The notes below the pieces were generated by a model, which had not been told where the DNA came from, ran no database searches, and saw only the letters and a list, made by a program, of their open reading frames with translations. Positions 47,627 through 58,300 of a stretch of 64,000 nt of DNA are shown here, one piece after another; position 1 is the first letter of the stretch, and each line of letters starts with the position of its first letter. The position numbers and the translations under genes were made by a program. This DNA comes from Bacteroidota bacterium (lineage in GTDB: Bacteria; Bacteroidota; Bacteroidia; Bacteroidales; Lentimicrobiaceae), in assembly GCA_009773455.1 (NCBI GenBank), contig WSXU01000014.1, positions 1 to 64,000 of the forward strand. The letters run 5' to 3'.

Positions 47627-50545
47627 TCACTTCAGACTTTCCCAAAATATTTCTATAGGATGCAATGCCTTTCTACCGGTGCCATCCATGATCTGATGAC
47701 GGCAACTGGTACCGGGCGCAGCAATGGTGGTACTCCTATCGGTTTTCCGTATTTCGGGGAACAGGACAAGTTCTCCGACTTTCATCGAAATATCATAATG
47801 TTCTGCCTCATAACCGAAAGAACCAGCCATACCGCAACAACCTGATTTGATTTCATCGACTTTATAATTGACGGGTAGTGTCAGCATTTGCTTTGTTGAA
47901 ATGGTTGATGCCAGCGATTTCTGGTGACAATGGCCATGGAGCCTGATGCTCCTGAACTCACTGGTGAACCTGTCGCTGGTGATGTGCCCGGCAGCGACTT
48001 CCCGCATAATGAAATCATCAATCAACAGACAGTTTTTCGAAAGTAAAACCGCTTTTTCCTTCATTTCGCCCCTGGTAAGGTCGGGGTATTCATCGCGGAA
48101 AGTAAGGATGGCAGATGGTTCAATGCCGATGAGCGGACTGTCGGCTGTTATCAGTGGGGAAAGTAAACCGATGTTCTTCTCAGCAATTTTTTTTGCTTCC
48201 CTGATCAAACCTTTACTCAGGAAGGTGCGTCCGCTCTCTGCAATATCAGGTATCTCAACCCTGTAGCCAAGTTTGTTCAGTGCCCTGATGGCGCTGATCC
48301 CGACTTCAACATCATTATAATTGGTAAACTCATCAGCGAAAAGATAAACCAGTGGCCCTCCGGCCGGATATTGCCTGTTCTTCCGGTGCCATGACCTGAG
48401 TGTTGTCCTGTAAATCGGAGGTATCGAACGTTTGGCGGCAAAACCGAGCGTTTTCCTGATTAAACCTGCGAAGAAACTGTTTTGAAGGAAGAAGTTATAG
48501 AAATCCGGGAAGAGACTACCGATCCTGTTAAAAGTGGTTATATAAGCGATCATCCTGGTCCGTAGGGGTACACCGTTGGCATCGTAGTAGTGCTGCAGAA
48601 ATTCTGCTTTAACCTTGGCGATATCTACGTTCGAAGGGCATTCAGATTTGCAACCCTTGCACGAAAGGCAAAGGTCCATGATCTCATATATTTCCTTATG
48701 GTCGAAGGGATTAGACTTATCTGATCTTGTTAGAAATTCACGCAGAATATTGGCCCTTGCCCGTGTGGTTGCATTTTCGTCGCGTGTTGCCTGGTAGCTC
48801 GGACACATGGTACCCGCAAACTGCTCCGATTTACGGCAGTCGCCCGAACCGTTGCATTGTTCAGCTGCCCTGAGAATGCCCAGGCTTTCGCTGAAATCAA
48901 AAACTGTGTCGATCTCCCTGGTTTTCTGCCCCGGTTCATAACGGAGACTGTCATTCATCTTTGGGGTATCGGTAATTTTACCGGGGTTAAAAATACCATC
49001 CGGATCCCAGGTTGCTTTGATCTCCTTCAGCAGGGCATAATTTTGATCGCCTATCATCATAGGAATAAACTCACCCCGCAAACGGCCATCCCCATGTTCA
49101 CCACTGAGAGAGCCCCGGTATTTCTTTACCAGTTTTGCCGTCTCAAGCGCAACTGTATGAAAAAGCTCAACATCTGCAGGATCTTTCAGGTTGAGCACCG
49201 GGCGCAAATGAATCTCACCGGTTGCAATGTGCGCGTAATAAACGCAGTCAAGCCCCAGCCTGACCAGCATTTTCCTGAAATCAGCCATATAAGCCGGCAA
49301 TACCAGCGGATTTACTGCTGTATCCTCAATCACAGCAACCGGTTTTTTATCTCCGGGTACATTTGAAAGAAGCCCCAGTCCGGCCTTCCGCAAAGCCCAT
49401 ACTTTATTGATCTCGTTGCCATAGATAACGGGGAAGTGGTATCCATAACCATTGTTCCGCATGTCGGCTTCAAGTGATGCAGCGAGTTTGTCAATGGCTT
49501 CGCGTGTTTCCAGCGCCAGTTCTACCACAAGAATAGCCGCCGGTTCCCCCTGGATGAAGAAACGGTTTTTCCTTTGTTCAATGTTTCCCTTGGTTCGCTC
49601 AAGAATAAAATTATCGATCAGCTCAATGGCAACCGGGTTGTGTCGCAAAGCGACAAGATTACCGTTAAAGGCATCCTCCAGGGTTTCACAGTGGATACAG
49701 ATCAGTGCCTTTTCCCTGGGAGGCAGAGGCACCAGGTTGAGTTTGATTTCTGTACTGAAAGCCAGTGTGCCTTCGGATCCTGCCAGCAACCTGCAAAAGT
49801 TAAATGCCGGTTTTCCGGAAGTAAAAGGCTCTGATTCGAGCAATAAATCCAGCGCATAACCGGTGTTCCTGCGTTCAACCACTGGATCGGGGAATCCGAC
49901 CCTGATTTCAGCCTGGTTTACAGGATTCATCAGCATATCCTTCACCGACCGGTATAATTGACCCTCAAGATTCTGAAGGGTGCATTTCTGCTCAAAGGCA
50001 TTATTGTCAAGCGGCTCGAATAAGGCTTCAGAACCATCACTCAGCAAAGCTTTTATTTCCATGGTATGCTCACGGGTGCTTCCATAGACGAGTGAATGTG
50101 ATCCGCAGGAGTTGTTGCCAACCATACCGCCGATCATACAACGGTTTGAGGTGGAAGTCTCTGGTCCGAAGTATAAACCTTGTGGTTCAAGCATTTTATT
50201 CAGTTCATCGAGCACAACCCCCGGTTGTACTTTCACCCAATGCTCCTCCACATTGAGTTCGATCACCCTGGTCATGTATTTCGACACATCGGCAATAATC
50301 CCTGATCCGACAACCTGACCGGCCAGCGAGGTTCCGGCTGTTCTTGGAATCAGGGGAATCTTCATTTTCGAGGCAAATGAAATCAGAACCCTGATGTCAT
50401 CTTCATCTTTCGGGCGGCAGACAGCTGCAGGCATTTCGCGGTAAGCTGAGGCATCCGTTGCGTAAAGCAGGCGCATGCTGTCGCCGGTATATAAGTCCCC
50501 CTTGAGCAGGGAGCGGAGTTCATTCCATTTGTTAACAGGGATCAT
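47627..50545 (-). CDS. FAD-linked oxidoreductase fused to Fe-S domains (D-lactate dehydrogenase-like)
   Basis: A 972-residue fusion of a membrane-associated FAD 2-hydroxyacid dehydrogenase and a GlpC/LldE-type Fe-S subunit. Domains in order: FAD-binding_4 (about 35-180; PRTAGTSLAGQVVGSGI), FAD-oxidase C-terminal domain (about 270-520), a 4Fe-4S region (CNGSGDCRKSE...MCPSY and CLSCKGCKSECPSNV, near 560-640), and a CCG heterodisulfide-type domain ending in SGCCGMAGSFGYE. This layout matches single-polypeptide D-lactate or D-2-hydroxyacid dehydrogenases that pass electrons to quinone. The substrate cannot be read from sequence. Directly upstream lies a dead IS200-type transposase that overlaps its first codon by two bases. 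Confidence 0.9.
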   Translation of the reverse strand: MIPVNKWNELRSLLKGDLYTGDSMRLLYATDASAYREMPAAVCRPKDEDDIRVLISFASKMKIPLIPRTAGTSLAGQVVGSGIIADVSKYMTRVIELNVEEHWVKVQPGVVLDELNKMLEPQGLYFGPETSTSNRCMIGGMVGNNSCGSHSLVYGSTREHTMEIKALLSDGSEALFEPLDNNAFEQKCTLQNLEGQLYRSVKDMLMNPVNQAEIRVGFPDPVVERRNTGYALDLLLESEPFTSGKPAFNFCRLLAGSEGTLAFSTEIKLNLVPLPPREKALICIHCETLEDAFNGNLVALRHNPVAIELIDNFILERTKGNIEQRKNRFFIQGEPAAILVVELALETREAIDKLAASLEADMRNNGYGYHFPVIYGNEINKVWALRKAGLGLLSNVPGDKKPVAVIEDTAVNPLVLPAYMADFRKMLVRLGLDCVYYAHIATGEIHLRPVLNLKDPADVELFHTVALETAKLVKKYRGSLSGEHGDGRLRGEFIPMMIGDQNYALLKEIKATWDPDGIFNPGKITDTPKMNDSLRYEPGQKTREIDTVFDFSESLGILRAAEQCNGSGDCRKSEQFAGTMCPSYQATRDENATTRARANILREFLTRSDKSNPFDHKEIYEIMDLCLSCKGCKSECPSNVDIAKVKAEFLQHYYDANGVPLRTRMIAYITTFNRIGSLFPDFYNFFLQNSFFAGLIRKTLGFAAKRSIPPIYRTTLRSWHRKNRQYPAGGPLVYLFADEFTNYNDVEVGISAIRALNKLGYRVEIPDIAESGRTFLSKGLIREAKKIAEKNIGLLSPLITADSPLIGIEPSAILTFRDEYPDLTRGEMKEKAVLLSKNCLLIDDFIMREVAAGHITSDRFTSEFRSIRLHGHCHQKSLASTISTKQMLTLPVNYKVDEIKSGCCGMAGSFGYEAEHYDISMKVGELVLFPEIRKTDRSTTIAAPGTSCRHQIMDGTGRKALHPIEIFWESLK

Positions 50546-50991
50546 GCAGATTTTACGGGGTTTATGGTTTGTTGGTATAGTCTGGTAAATTCCGTGTATT
50601 CTTCTTCAAAAGTATGCTTTTTATGATGTTCCGGCCGATTGAGAAAATAATTTCATACTTTTTTATCATCGGACTTTGTTATAGAAAAGGCTGAACAACT
50701 CTGCTGCCAGGCAAAGATCGCTTTACAGAGGCAGTTAACATTGATGAATTTTGAAGTGGAATCAGCAATAATTTCCGCAAATTCATTCTCACCATAATCC
50801 GGACTTTTCGAAATCAGGAAATGAACATTTTCAGAATTGGCGTAAATTGAATATAATTTACTGTTGTGATTTTTGAATACACCGGTAATCTATTTCTCAA
50901 TTCTTTTTCTGTGGTTTGCCAGTATAAGTGGCATTCTTCGGGTTGTGGTAAAGATATTATGAATATTTAAATTGTTATATTTAATTTTCAT
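50542..50991 (-). pseudogene. Degraded IS200/IS605-type transposase (Y1/HUH TnpA)
   Basis: Reading the minus strand from the ATG at 50991 gives 150 codons in a single frame, the normal length for an IS200-type TnpA, but with two internal stops: TAG at codon 34 (50890-50892) and TGA at codon 113 (50653-50655). The residues around the stops align with the family: IEK-stop-ITG, the HUH position ENVHFLIS, the central SKFIN and FAWQQSCSAFSITKS, and the end NYFLNRPEHHKKHTFEEEY. The usual HUH first histidine is Asn55 here, a third defect. The catalytic tyrosine position (Tyr115) is kept. The frame ends inside the start of the FAD dehydrogenase gene. It was found by translating the gap, because no intact frame exists. 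Confidence in the family is high. Confidence 0.85.
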
Positions 50992-51151
50992 GGATGTTTG
51001 TAATGATGGTATTTAAGGTACTCCGGGTATATTCCAGAAGCATTTTAATGGTAGCAATAGCCTTATTTTTGAACTTATTAATCTTATTGAATGGCATAAA
51101 AAAATCCCGGCATACCTGCGCCGGGATCCAATTCACAATACAAACAATTGA
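50992..51151. other. Rest of the gap upstream of the transposase remnant
   Basis: This is the remaining part of the 606-base gap whose left side is the transposase remnant. Apart from the terminator at 51098-51127 it is AT-rich with no open frame. Any left end of the IS200 element could lie here, but no end hairpin was identified. Confidence 0.4.
51098..51127 (-). terminator. Rho-independent terminator after the DUF1338 gene
   Basis: ATCCCGGC and GCCGGGAT form a perfect 8-bp stem with an 8-base loop. On the minus strand it is followed by TTTTTTT. It lies 25 bases past the DUF1338 gene stop. Confidence 0.9.
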
Positions 51152-51958
51152 CTACTTCTTATAAAAATCAGTACTTTCAAAAATCTTATCGGCTGATTTG
51201 GCAATAAAACCAGAGTAAAGCTTGCCATCACCATCGGCGTATCTCATGGCAAACTCATAATAGCACGATGGAATTTCAAAAGTTCCTTCTTTAAACTTAA
51301 CCGGGAGTATGCCGGCCATGATGCTGGATTGTTCAAGCAGTTCTTCAGGCGTCCCCTTGACTTCTCCACCTGAGCTGTTGATGATAAAACCATTGTCTTT
51401 CAGGAACTGGTTAACCTTGTGAATGTTATCGTATTTTTTCAGACCATTGATGCTGACCGTAAAATGGTTGGCCCTGAAACCGTATACATATACCCAGGCA
51501 GCATATTCTGATTCCTTGCGAAGGGTCTCATACACATCAAAGGAGGGCGTTCCCCAGAGGTTCCCGGCATAAATCAATTCACTTTTTCCTGTCATGCCAG
51601 AAGGAATGGTATCAATAATTCCTTTGATGGTTTCCTGCAGGAATGGTGAAAATTCCTCTACCAGCAATTCGCTGATGAAAACACGTGGAGCATCCCTGAA
51701 GGTTTTATGCTCAAAATGTTTGGCATTCAGTTTCTTCTGCTCAAAATAGTAAGAGCCTTTATACTCATATCCCACATTCAGGAACTCCTGCGACAATATT
51801 TCAACATTGATCCTTGGATCGTTGAAAGTGCGGAAAGCAATGTGATCATTTAAAACTTCCTCACCTTCCTTTTTGAAGAGGTCATAAACCCTTTTTGCGG
51901 CGGGATTCTGTGAAATATAATCGGCCCATAGCCTGTCAAATACCTGTTGAGCTTCCAT
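51152..51958 (-). CDS. DUF1338-family protein (2-oxoadipate dioxygenase/decarboxylase fold)
   Basis: A 268-residue protein of the DUF1338 family. A characterised relative (HglS/YdcJ-type) is a non-haem iron enzyme of D-lysine breakdown that converts 2-oxoadipate to 2-hydroxyglutarate; whether this shorter protein shares that reaction is not known. Metal-ligand candidates are the histidines in NDHIAFRTF (near residue 39) and RANHFTVS (near 165), and the glutamate in CYYEFAMRY (near 237). The lplA gene lies 77 bases upstream on the same strand, so the two may be co-transcribed. The strong terminator at 51098-51127 ends the transcript. Confidence 0.82.
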   Translation of the reverse strand: MEAQQVFDRLWADYISQNPAAKRVYDLFKKEGEEVLNDHIAFRTFNDPRINVEILSQEFLNVGYEYKGSYYFEQKKLNAKHFEHKTFRDAPRVFISELLVEEFSPFLQETIKGIIDTIPSGMTGKSELIYAGNLWGTPSFDVYETLRKESEYAAWVYVYGFRANHFTVSINGLKKYDNIHKVNQFLKDNGFIINSSGGEVKGTPEELLEQSSIMAGILPVKFKEGTFEIPSCYYEFAMRYADGDGKLYSGFIAKSADKIFESTDFYKK

Positions 51959-52035
51959 CTGAAAGAATTGATTTTAATATTCGCGTGTGTTAAACAATAG
52001 TAAATGCTGATTGTTCAAGTTCTGACTGAAGACTA

Positions 52036-53037
52036 TCAGAATAACGCTGTAACCAGCTCTTCTCTGCTTACATTCAGGAAATACTGTGTCACATCAAATT
52101 TATTGAGGCGCTCCGCAACGGCCTCTTCTGAATGGGCCGATCCTTCCAGCGCTGATTCAATGTCGGCCGGATCAAGTTTATTGAAATAGTCACCATAAAA
52201 CCGTGCTTTTGCAATAATGCCATTTGCCACTTCAAGGGCAACTTCCAGTTTACCACCGTTGGTTTTTACCGCCTTGCGGAAGTTGTATTTCGGGGAGTAG
52301 CCGAAGTTCCATTCCCAGGTGATGTACTTTTCATCCCTGAGTTTTGATATCGCCCTGATGTCACCATCCGTGAAACTGTAGATTTGTGCACCACCGGTAG
52401 TTTCTATGATATGATTCATGATATGGTCACGGAATTCCAGCACAGTCATTGGGCTGTCCAGATGCTCGCTGATGTTGGTAACCCGGCTCCTGACAGATTT
52501 TACTGCTTTGTCGGTAAACTTATCCGGGTCAACGTTAAGGGCGCCTGAAAGATCAGCCATGGCTGCCGAAAACAATAATGTGCCGTGATGCAACACCCTG
52601 GATTTATATACATGTTCGGCATTCCCTGAGAATTTACGACCACCGATGGTCAGGTCATTCCTCCCTTCGAATCTCGCTTCAATTCCGAGCTTTCTCAGTA
52701 CCTCAAGGATGGGAAGAGTGAATTTCCGGAAATCTACCAGCTGATGGTGCTCCCCCGATGCTATAAAAGTAAAATTCAGATTGCCCAGATCATGAAAAAC
52801 TGCACCACCGCCCGATAACCTTCTGACCACCCTGATCTGGTTCTCCCTGACAAACTCAGCATTGATCTCGGCCAGTGTATTCTGGTGTTTTCCCACGATG
52901 ATGGATGGCTCATTGCGCCATAACATGAAACAGTCCTGATTAAAATGTTTCAGTACATATTCCTCTGCAGCAAGGTTGAAGTATGGGTCGGTTTCGTGAC
53001 GGATAATACAAAGCATAACCTGGTATTTAATGTGCAA
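52036..53037 (-). CDS. lplA: Lipoate-protein ligase
   Basis: LplA activates free lipoate with ATP and attaches it to a lysine of lipoyl domains in 2-oxoacid dehydrogenases and the glycine cleavage H protein. The 333-residue protein has the family core (about 20-245) with VRRLSGGGAVFHDLGNLNF (near residues 80-98) and the later GRNDLTIGGRKFSGNA. The C-terminal accessory domain (about 250-333) is present, as in bacterial LplA. An ATG at 53016 would begin MLCIIRHETDPY, which resembles many family starts; the longer one adds seven residues. Confidence 0.93.
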   Translation of the reverse strand: MHIKYQVMLCIIRHETDPYFNLAAEEYVLKHFNQDCFMLWRNEPSIIVGKHQNTLAEINAEFVRENQIRVVRRLSGGGAVFHDLGNLNFTFIASGEHHQLVDFRKFTLPILEVLRKLGIEARFEGRNDLTIGGRKFSGNAEHVYKSRVLHHGTLLFSAAMADLSGALNVDPDKFTDKAVKSVRSRVTNISEHLDSPMTVLEFRDHIMNHIIETTGGAQIYSFTDGDIRAISKLRDEKYITWEWNFGYSPKYNFRKAVKTNGGKLEVALEVANGIIAKARFYGDYFNKLDPADIESALEGSAHSEEAVAERLNKFDVTQYFLNVSREELVTALF

Positions 53038-53098
53038 AAATAGCGTTTTGTCCCTCTAAACAGATTTAATTGTTAAAGGTTCGCTGTATCCAATAAAG

Positions 53099-53127
53099 AA
53101 AAAGGTTGCCATTGAAGGCAACCTTTT
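53099..53127 (-). terminator. Rho-independent terminator after nrfA
   Basis: AAAAAGGTTGCC and GGCAACCTTTT form a strong stem with an ATTGAA loop. The A and T runs on both sides allow it to work on either strand; it lies 20 bases past the nrfA stop. Confidence 0.85.
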
Positions 53128-53147
53128 CGCTTCCTTTGGGCAGGAAA

Positions 53148-54620
53148 TCAGTTTTTAAGCTTTGACTCCCTCTCTGCAGCCTTTCGGGTCCATTCAGGGA
53201 CAGCAGTGGTCAGGAATTCACGTTTCTTCTTCAACAATTCAGGCATTTCAAGGCCAATAAATTTTTGAGCTTTAAGCTTGGTTGAGATATCGGGCATGTC
53301 AATCGGGGTTTTGACCCCTTTCCTGACAAAGATTTCAGTAAGCAGAATTCTGGCTTCCTGTACTTTTTGGATGGAGGTTCCCAGAACCCTCAGTGATTCG
53401 ACCGGAGAATGAAAGCCGAGGCCGTTGGCAGCGGCAACCCAATCCCAGCGCCATTGCGCATGACGGATCAGCTGCAGTACCGGTTTCATTTCAGCTTCGG
53501 TGGCTCCGTTGTCCCAGGCTGTTTTCGCTTCTATGTGCACCCGGGCCAGATTTTTTTCGGCCAGACGCCTTAATTCTTCGACCTTACCCTGACGTTCAAC
53601 CACATTGGCCATAAGTTTAGCTTCGCTTTCGCGGTGGCATACCTGGCATGAGCCGGAAATATTGGCCAGCGGACTCTGGATCTTGTGGTCGGTAAACTTC
53701 ATGCCGCCTTCCCGTTTATATGGCATATGACAATCGGCGCAAGCTACCCCACGGTCAGCGTGTACACCTGTCATATATAACTCAAAATCAGGATGCTGAG
53801 CTTTCAACATCGGCGTTTTACTGAGTTTGTGCACCCAGTCAACATGTTCAATTTCATCGTAATAGGCTTCCATATCGTCTGCACTGAATCCTTTGTCCCA
53901 CGGGAAAGTGAGATATTTACCTTTACCCTTGAAATAATACTCAACATGACACTGGGCACAAACCAGGGAGCGCATTTCCTGGTGGGTTGCCTTTTTGATG
54001 TCCTTTCCCATTCTTTGATAGGCTTCGACCAGAGCAGGACGGGTAATGCGGAGATTCATGGTTTTCGGATCATGGCAATCCTGGCAGCCAATGTTGTTTA
54101 CGACCTCATGGCCTATTTCACTCCATTTGCCTTTGTAGAATTCAGCCACCCCAATCTGCTCCATCAGGCGGGGGACATCCGGACTTTTGCATGTCCAGCA
54201 GGTAGCGGGTTGGGGAACATCGGTTCTCAGGCTTTCCCTAACATCCTTTATGGCATAGTAATGACCGCGTCCCTGATTATATTCCCTGGAGAACGCATAA
54301 CCTGCCCACATAACAACCAGTTCAGGGTATTTTTCGAGATAATCAACAACGGCAGACCCGCCGTGCGGACTTTGAAATCCGGTATCAAGTGTACTGAGGT
54401 AGGTTTCGTACTCGCGTGGAAAATTCCGGCCCCATACTTCATTGCGCGGTTCCCAGTCAGGGATTGCTTTTGCTGTCTGGAAATAAAGTTTTGATTCGGT
54501 TCTCCTTTCCAGGATGGAAGCCGCAAAAATGCCCAGGACGAAAACAACCACTACCGTTAAGAAAAAAATCATCCAATTCATCCATGGCGTGCGGCCCGAT
54601 TTGTTCATTGTGTTTTCCAT
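53148..54620 (-). CDS. nrfA: Ammonia-forming cytochrome c nitrite reductase
   Basis: NrfA is the periplasmic pentahaem enzyme that reduces nitrite to ammonium in six-electron steps during anaerobic respiration; it also reduces nitric oxide. The 490 residues include an N-terminal membrane anchor (about 14-35) and five haem-binding motifs: CWTCK (141-145, the lysine-ligated active-site haem), CQDCH (179-183), CAQCH (221-225), CADCH (294-298) and CQVCH (325-329). The conserved GFQSPHGGS and the HAQWRWD helix are also seen. It follows nrfH with 12 bases between, the standard nrfHA operon order, and ends at a strong terminator. The long anchor helix instead of a cleaved signal peptide agrees with membrane attachment. 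Confidence 0.96.
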   Translation of the reverse strand: MENTMNKSGRTPWMNWMIFFLTVVVVFVLGIFAASILERRTESKLYFQTAKAIPDWEPRNEVWGRNFPREYETYLSTLDTGFQSPHGGSAVVDYLEKYPELVVMWAGYAFSREYNQGRGHYYAIKDVRESLRTDVPQPATCWTCKSPDVPRLMEQIGVAEFYKGKWSEIGHEVVNNIGCQDCHDPKTMNLRITRPALVEAYQRMGKDIKKATHQEMRSLVCAQCHVEYYFKGKGKYLTFPWDKGFSADDMEAYYDEIEHVDWVHKLSKTPMLKAQHPDFELYMTGVHADRGVACADCHMPYKREGGMKFTDHKIQSPLANISGSCQVCHRESEAKLMANVVERQGKVEELRRLAEKNLARVHIEAKTAWDNGATEAEMKPVLQLIRHAQWRWDWVAAANGLGFHSPVESLRVLGTSIQKVQEARILLTEIFVRKGVKTPIDMPDISTKLKAQKFIGLEMPELLKKKREFLTTAVPEWTRKAAERESKLKN

Positions 54621-54632
54621 GATGCTGCTTGT

Positions 54633-55232
54633 TTATTTTGCTTCAGTTTGATTGTTTTTCAATACTTTTTCCATCCAGTCAGGTACAACTGACTCCATTC
54701 GTGGAATAACCGTATAAGGCGCGGCCGACAAACTGTTGACCGTTCCATGCGGCGTTTCCCTGTGGCAATCCCAGCAACGTGCCCCATCACCCTGCTCATG
54801 TCCATCAGCGGTTACCTCTATGGCCCCAACCATTTCCACAAGATCACGGTGACAGCGGATGCAGTTTTCCTGAACCACATTTGCACCTGCCTGTTTAATG
54901 CGGATAACCTGAGGCTCTCCCCGTGCTGTAAATATGGTGGCATGACGCATCCCGTCCATCGCCTTGAACAGGTATTTTCTTACTAAATTATCGTGTGGAA
55001 CATGACAATCGTTGCAGGTAGCTACTTCACGGTGACTGCTGTGTGTCCAGGATGCATACTGGGTGTACATTACATGACAGTTTATACAGGTCTTTGGATC
55101 GTCCGATAAATAGGAGTGGGCATTGGATGCCCTGATGATCAGCAAACTGATTCCTGTAAACATTCCAAGCAGGATAATTGCCGGAAGCCGCCAGTTGTCA
55201 GGTGGTTTTATTAATCTGAATAATCTCTTCAT
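54633..55232 (-). CDS. nrfH: Tetrahaem quinol dehydrogenase NrfH
   Basis: NrfH is the membrane-anchored tetrahaem cytochrome c that takes electrons from menaquinol and feeds NrfA. The 199-residue protein has one N-terminal transmembrane helix (about 17-35) and four haem motifs: CINCH (49-53), CNDCH (73-77), CIRCH (about 124-128) and CWDCH (about 153-157). The order NrfH then NrfA, 12 bases apart, supports an operon. Upstream, TTTG and TACTTG separated by about 20 bases give a weak promoter candidate near 55290. Confidence 0.95.
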   Translation of the reverse strand: MKRLFRLIKPPDNWRLPAIILLGMFTGISLLIIRASNAHSYLSDDPKTCINCHVMYTQYASWTHSSHREVATCNDCHVPHDNLVRKYLFKAMDGMRHATIFTARGEPQVIRIKQAGANVVQENCIRCHRDLVEMVGAIEVTADGHEQGDGARCWDCHRETPHGTVNSLSAAPYTVIPRMESVVPDWMEKVLKNNQTEAK

Positions 55233-55335
55233 AAACTCCCCGTTATGGTAAATGATGAATTTAATAAATAGGTAAACAAGTACTATATTTCGTATTTAAA
55301 AGCAAATTTAAAAATCATAATTGATCAGGCAAGTT

Positions 55336-58300
55336 TTATCGGACAATGATTACTTTTTGTTCACCGATCTTGCCACCATTGTGTATGAGGATAAACAGAT
55401 ATGTTCCGGAATCAAGCTGACTGACATCAAAGATCTGTTGCCCGTAAGATTCTTCAATGTTTACTTCACGTATAAGCTGGCCTGAAATGGTTGAGATTTG
55501 TAATTTCCCATTTATCAAACCGTATTCAGAAAAATAATTCAGAATCACATACTCTTTTGCCGGAACCGGAAAGACTGTAAAATCAGCGCCTGAGAAGATG
55601 ACGGGTGGCACAACTGGTGGTGTGATTGTACCCGGCACATTCGGAAAAATATATGGCTCGCTGTAGTTGCCCTGATTGTAATGGTTCAGGGCACTTTTTG
55701 CATAGATGCCGGCTTCGCTGACCATTGTCAGTTGAGAAAGCAGGTCATATTCAGTCTGATTCAGATTTGGACTGATCTTTCCTTCCGGGAAAGAACTGAG
55801 ATTGATTCCGAGCAACCCCGCCAACGCATTGTGATGTTCTTCTTCCACCTGAGGGAAATTTGCCGGAATTCCGGAGAAGATGAATCCAGCCTCTGTCGCA
55901 TTGCCTCTGGAAGCAGTGAGAAAAGCTGCCAGGTAATGACTTTCGGGCCTGTCATCATCCAGCAGGAAAGGGATCACCAGATCAATACCATTGTTAATTG
56001 AATCCATGACCTGAAGCGACCTTTTTATAAACATGATGTCGCGCAACATGCGGGTGGAATTCAACTCCGATACCGCAAGTTCGGAAACAGAATATTGTGT
56101 ATAAGCCTGAGCCAGTGATGCAAGCATGTAATTCTCCAGTGGAGGTTTCATCTTTCCTATGGCGTCCATAACCTCACTGTTTCTGACGAAATGATTGTTT
56201 CCGGCAAGTATTTTAAAGATAAGGGTGTTGGGTATGATTTTTTGATTCTCAATGAGTGCAATGAGTGCTGCAGGCGAAAGATATGGCGAAAGTGAAGCCA
56301 GCCTGGAAATAAGGTCAGTTACCTGATCAGGTGAGCAGTGATTGATTTCAGAAATCAGGTTCCCGGTATTGCCGCCATCAAGTTTACCTGAAAAAGAAAG
56401 GTCCAGCCCGTTGTATAAATCATTGAAATGATTGAATTCGTTTTCAATTTCAGCTTCTCCTGTTAAAAAGAATTCCGGTCGGTAAGCACTGTCAGAAGGA
56501 AAGGCTTGTCCGATGATCACCGGATAAATGCCGTAAATGTTAACAGGTTTCAGGTTTGTACTGTCTGCTCCACTGTAATAATGATAATAGAGTAACTCCC
56601 CGGCGTTGTGAAGATCGGCATCGCGGTGCAATTTACTGTAGCTGAAGCGGTTTCCTGCCGGTACTGCAGGATAATCTCCCGTAGCACCCTGATGCAGGGC
56701 AATACCGTTGTTAGTTTCCGTGCTGTCGTTGGTCATGCAAACATCGTATTCGTTTCCGTCGAACCAGTTATACAGAATCCGGAGTCCGTCATAACCATCA
56801 GAACTGCGGTTTGAGTTCTGGGCCAGCATTGCATAGTTCGTATTGGTGATGCTGTTTCCGTATACGGTATTGTTGAGATTTCCGCAACGATTAAAAACCA
56901 TACCGATAGATTTCGATTTGGGAACAAAGGCTCCCAGTGGTCCCCTGATTACATTATCATAGATATCAAAATAACTGCTATGATCCATGTAAATTCCTGT
57001 TGCAGCAGGTTTCAGCGAATCATTAACATTAGGTGAGTTCAGATTAAAACTGCATTTGTTGATCCTGCAAAGGTTCATCCCGGCAAAATACACCCCTGTG
57101 AGATTCCTGTCGAATTTCACATTTGAAATTTCTGCTGAAAATGCAGGAGAAGAGGAGCTCGCCTTAATTCCGCACCACAACTGCCTGAATACGGCATCGG
57201 CATTGAGTCCGAAGGGAACGGAATCCAGGGAAGGGAGTTTTTCGACCCGGAAAGATGAATTGAAGCTGTTAATCCCAATGCCTCGGTTGTGATAGGGGAG
57301 CCCGGATACCGGAAGGTTGTTCTCGAACTGGCAACTGATAAACCTGATGCCACGCGACCCCTTCAGACTTACCAGATCGCCTGCAATTGAGCCATCGGGT
57401 AGAGGTTTGTTGGTTATAAACTGACAAAGGGTGAATACCGAAGGGTTTTTTCCTTTGGAGGCATTGATTTCAATACCATGGATATTGTTGATGAACTTTG
57501 CATTGTTGGCATAAATGATGCCACCTCCGGATCCTGCAATCAGGCGGCCATCATCATCAATGCCTATAGTTTTCACAGCCGTATCGGCAAACTGGATTGA
57601 TCCCCCGTGCAGCAGGGTGAGTTTTCCCTGTGGCAGCGTCGGATCATCATATCCGGCCGATCCATATAGTCTGATCCCATCCCACATGCCTGCACAATCG
57701 TTGGTGAGGGTGCCACGGTCGATTACAAGCTCAGCACCGGGCATAACCTTTATTCTGCGGTCCAGACCCATTTCAGTGACAGAGCGCACAATGAGTTTTC
57801 CACCAGGATTAATGACGACATCCTGGAGTACTTTTCGTTTACCCGACCATTCCACAGTGTCATTTATCAGCAGTTCACCCTCGGTCAGCGGCATACACAG
57901 ATCCGTTTCCCATAGCCCTCGTCCGAAGGTTCCTGCTATGATTTTTTTTCGGGTATAGCTTATTTTAATGTCCGCTACTATCGTGAGGGGTAAGCCGGTT
58001 CCAAACCTTTCCCACCGGCTCATTTGCTCATCCCTATAGTAAACACCGACATCAGTGGCTGCCAGCAATACATCATACCCCGCACCGTTTACAAAGGTGA
58101 TCGTGTTGACCGGAAGTGCCGGAAGGCCTTCAGAGTAATTCTGCCATGTGCTGCCTCCGTCGGTGGTCATGTAAACTCTCCGGTTATCCCATTCGCGATC
58201 GAGCGACAGCCAGAATTTCAGGGGATTCTCAGGGTGAAAAGTAACATCAGATATTCCTGCATAATCAAGGTTAAGATTACCGACGGGGGTGATGTTAAAC

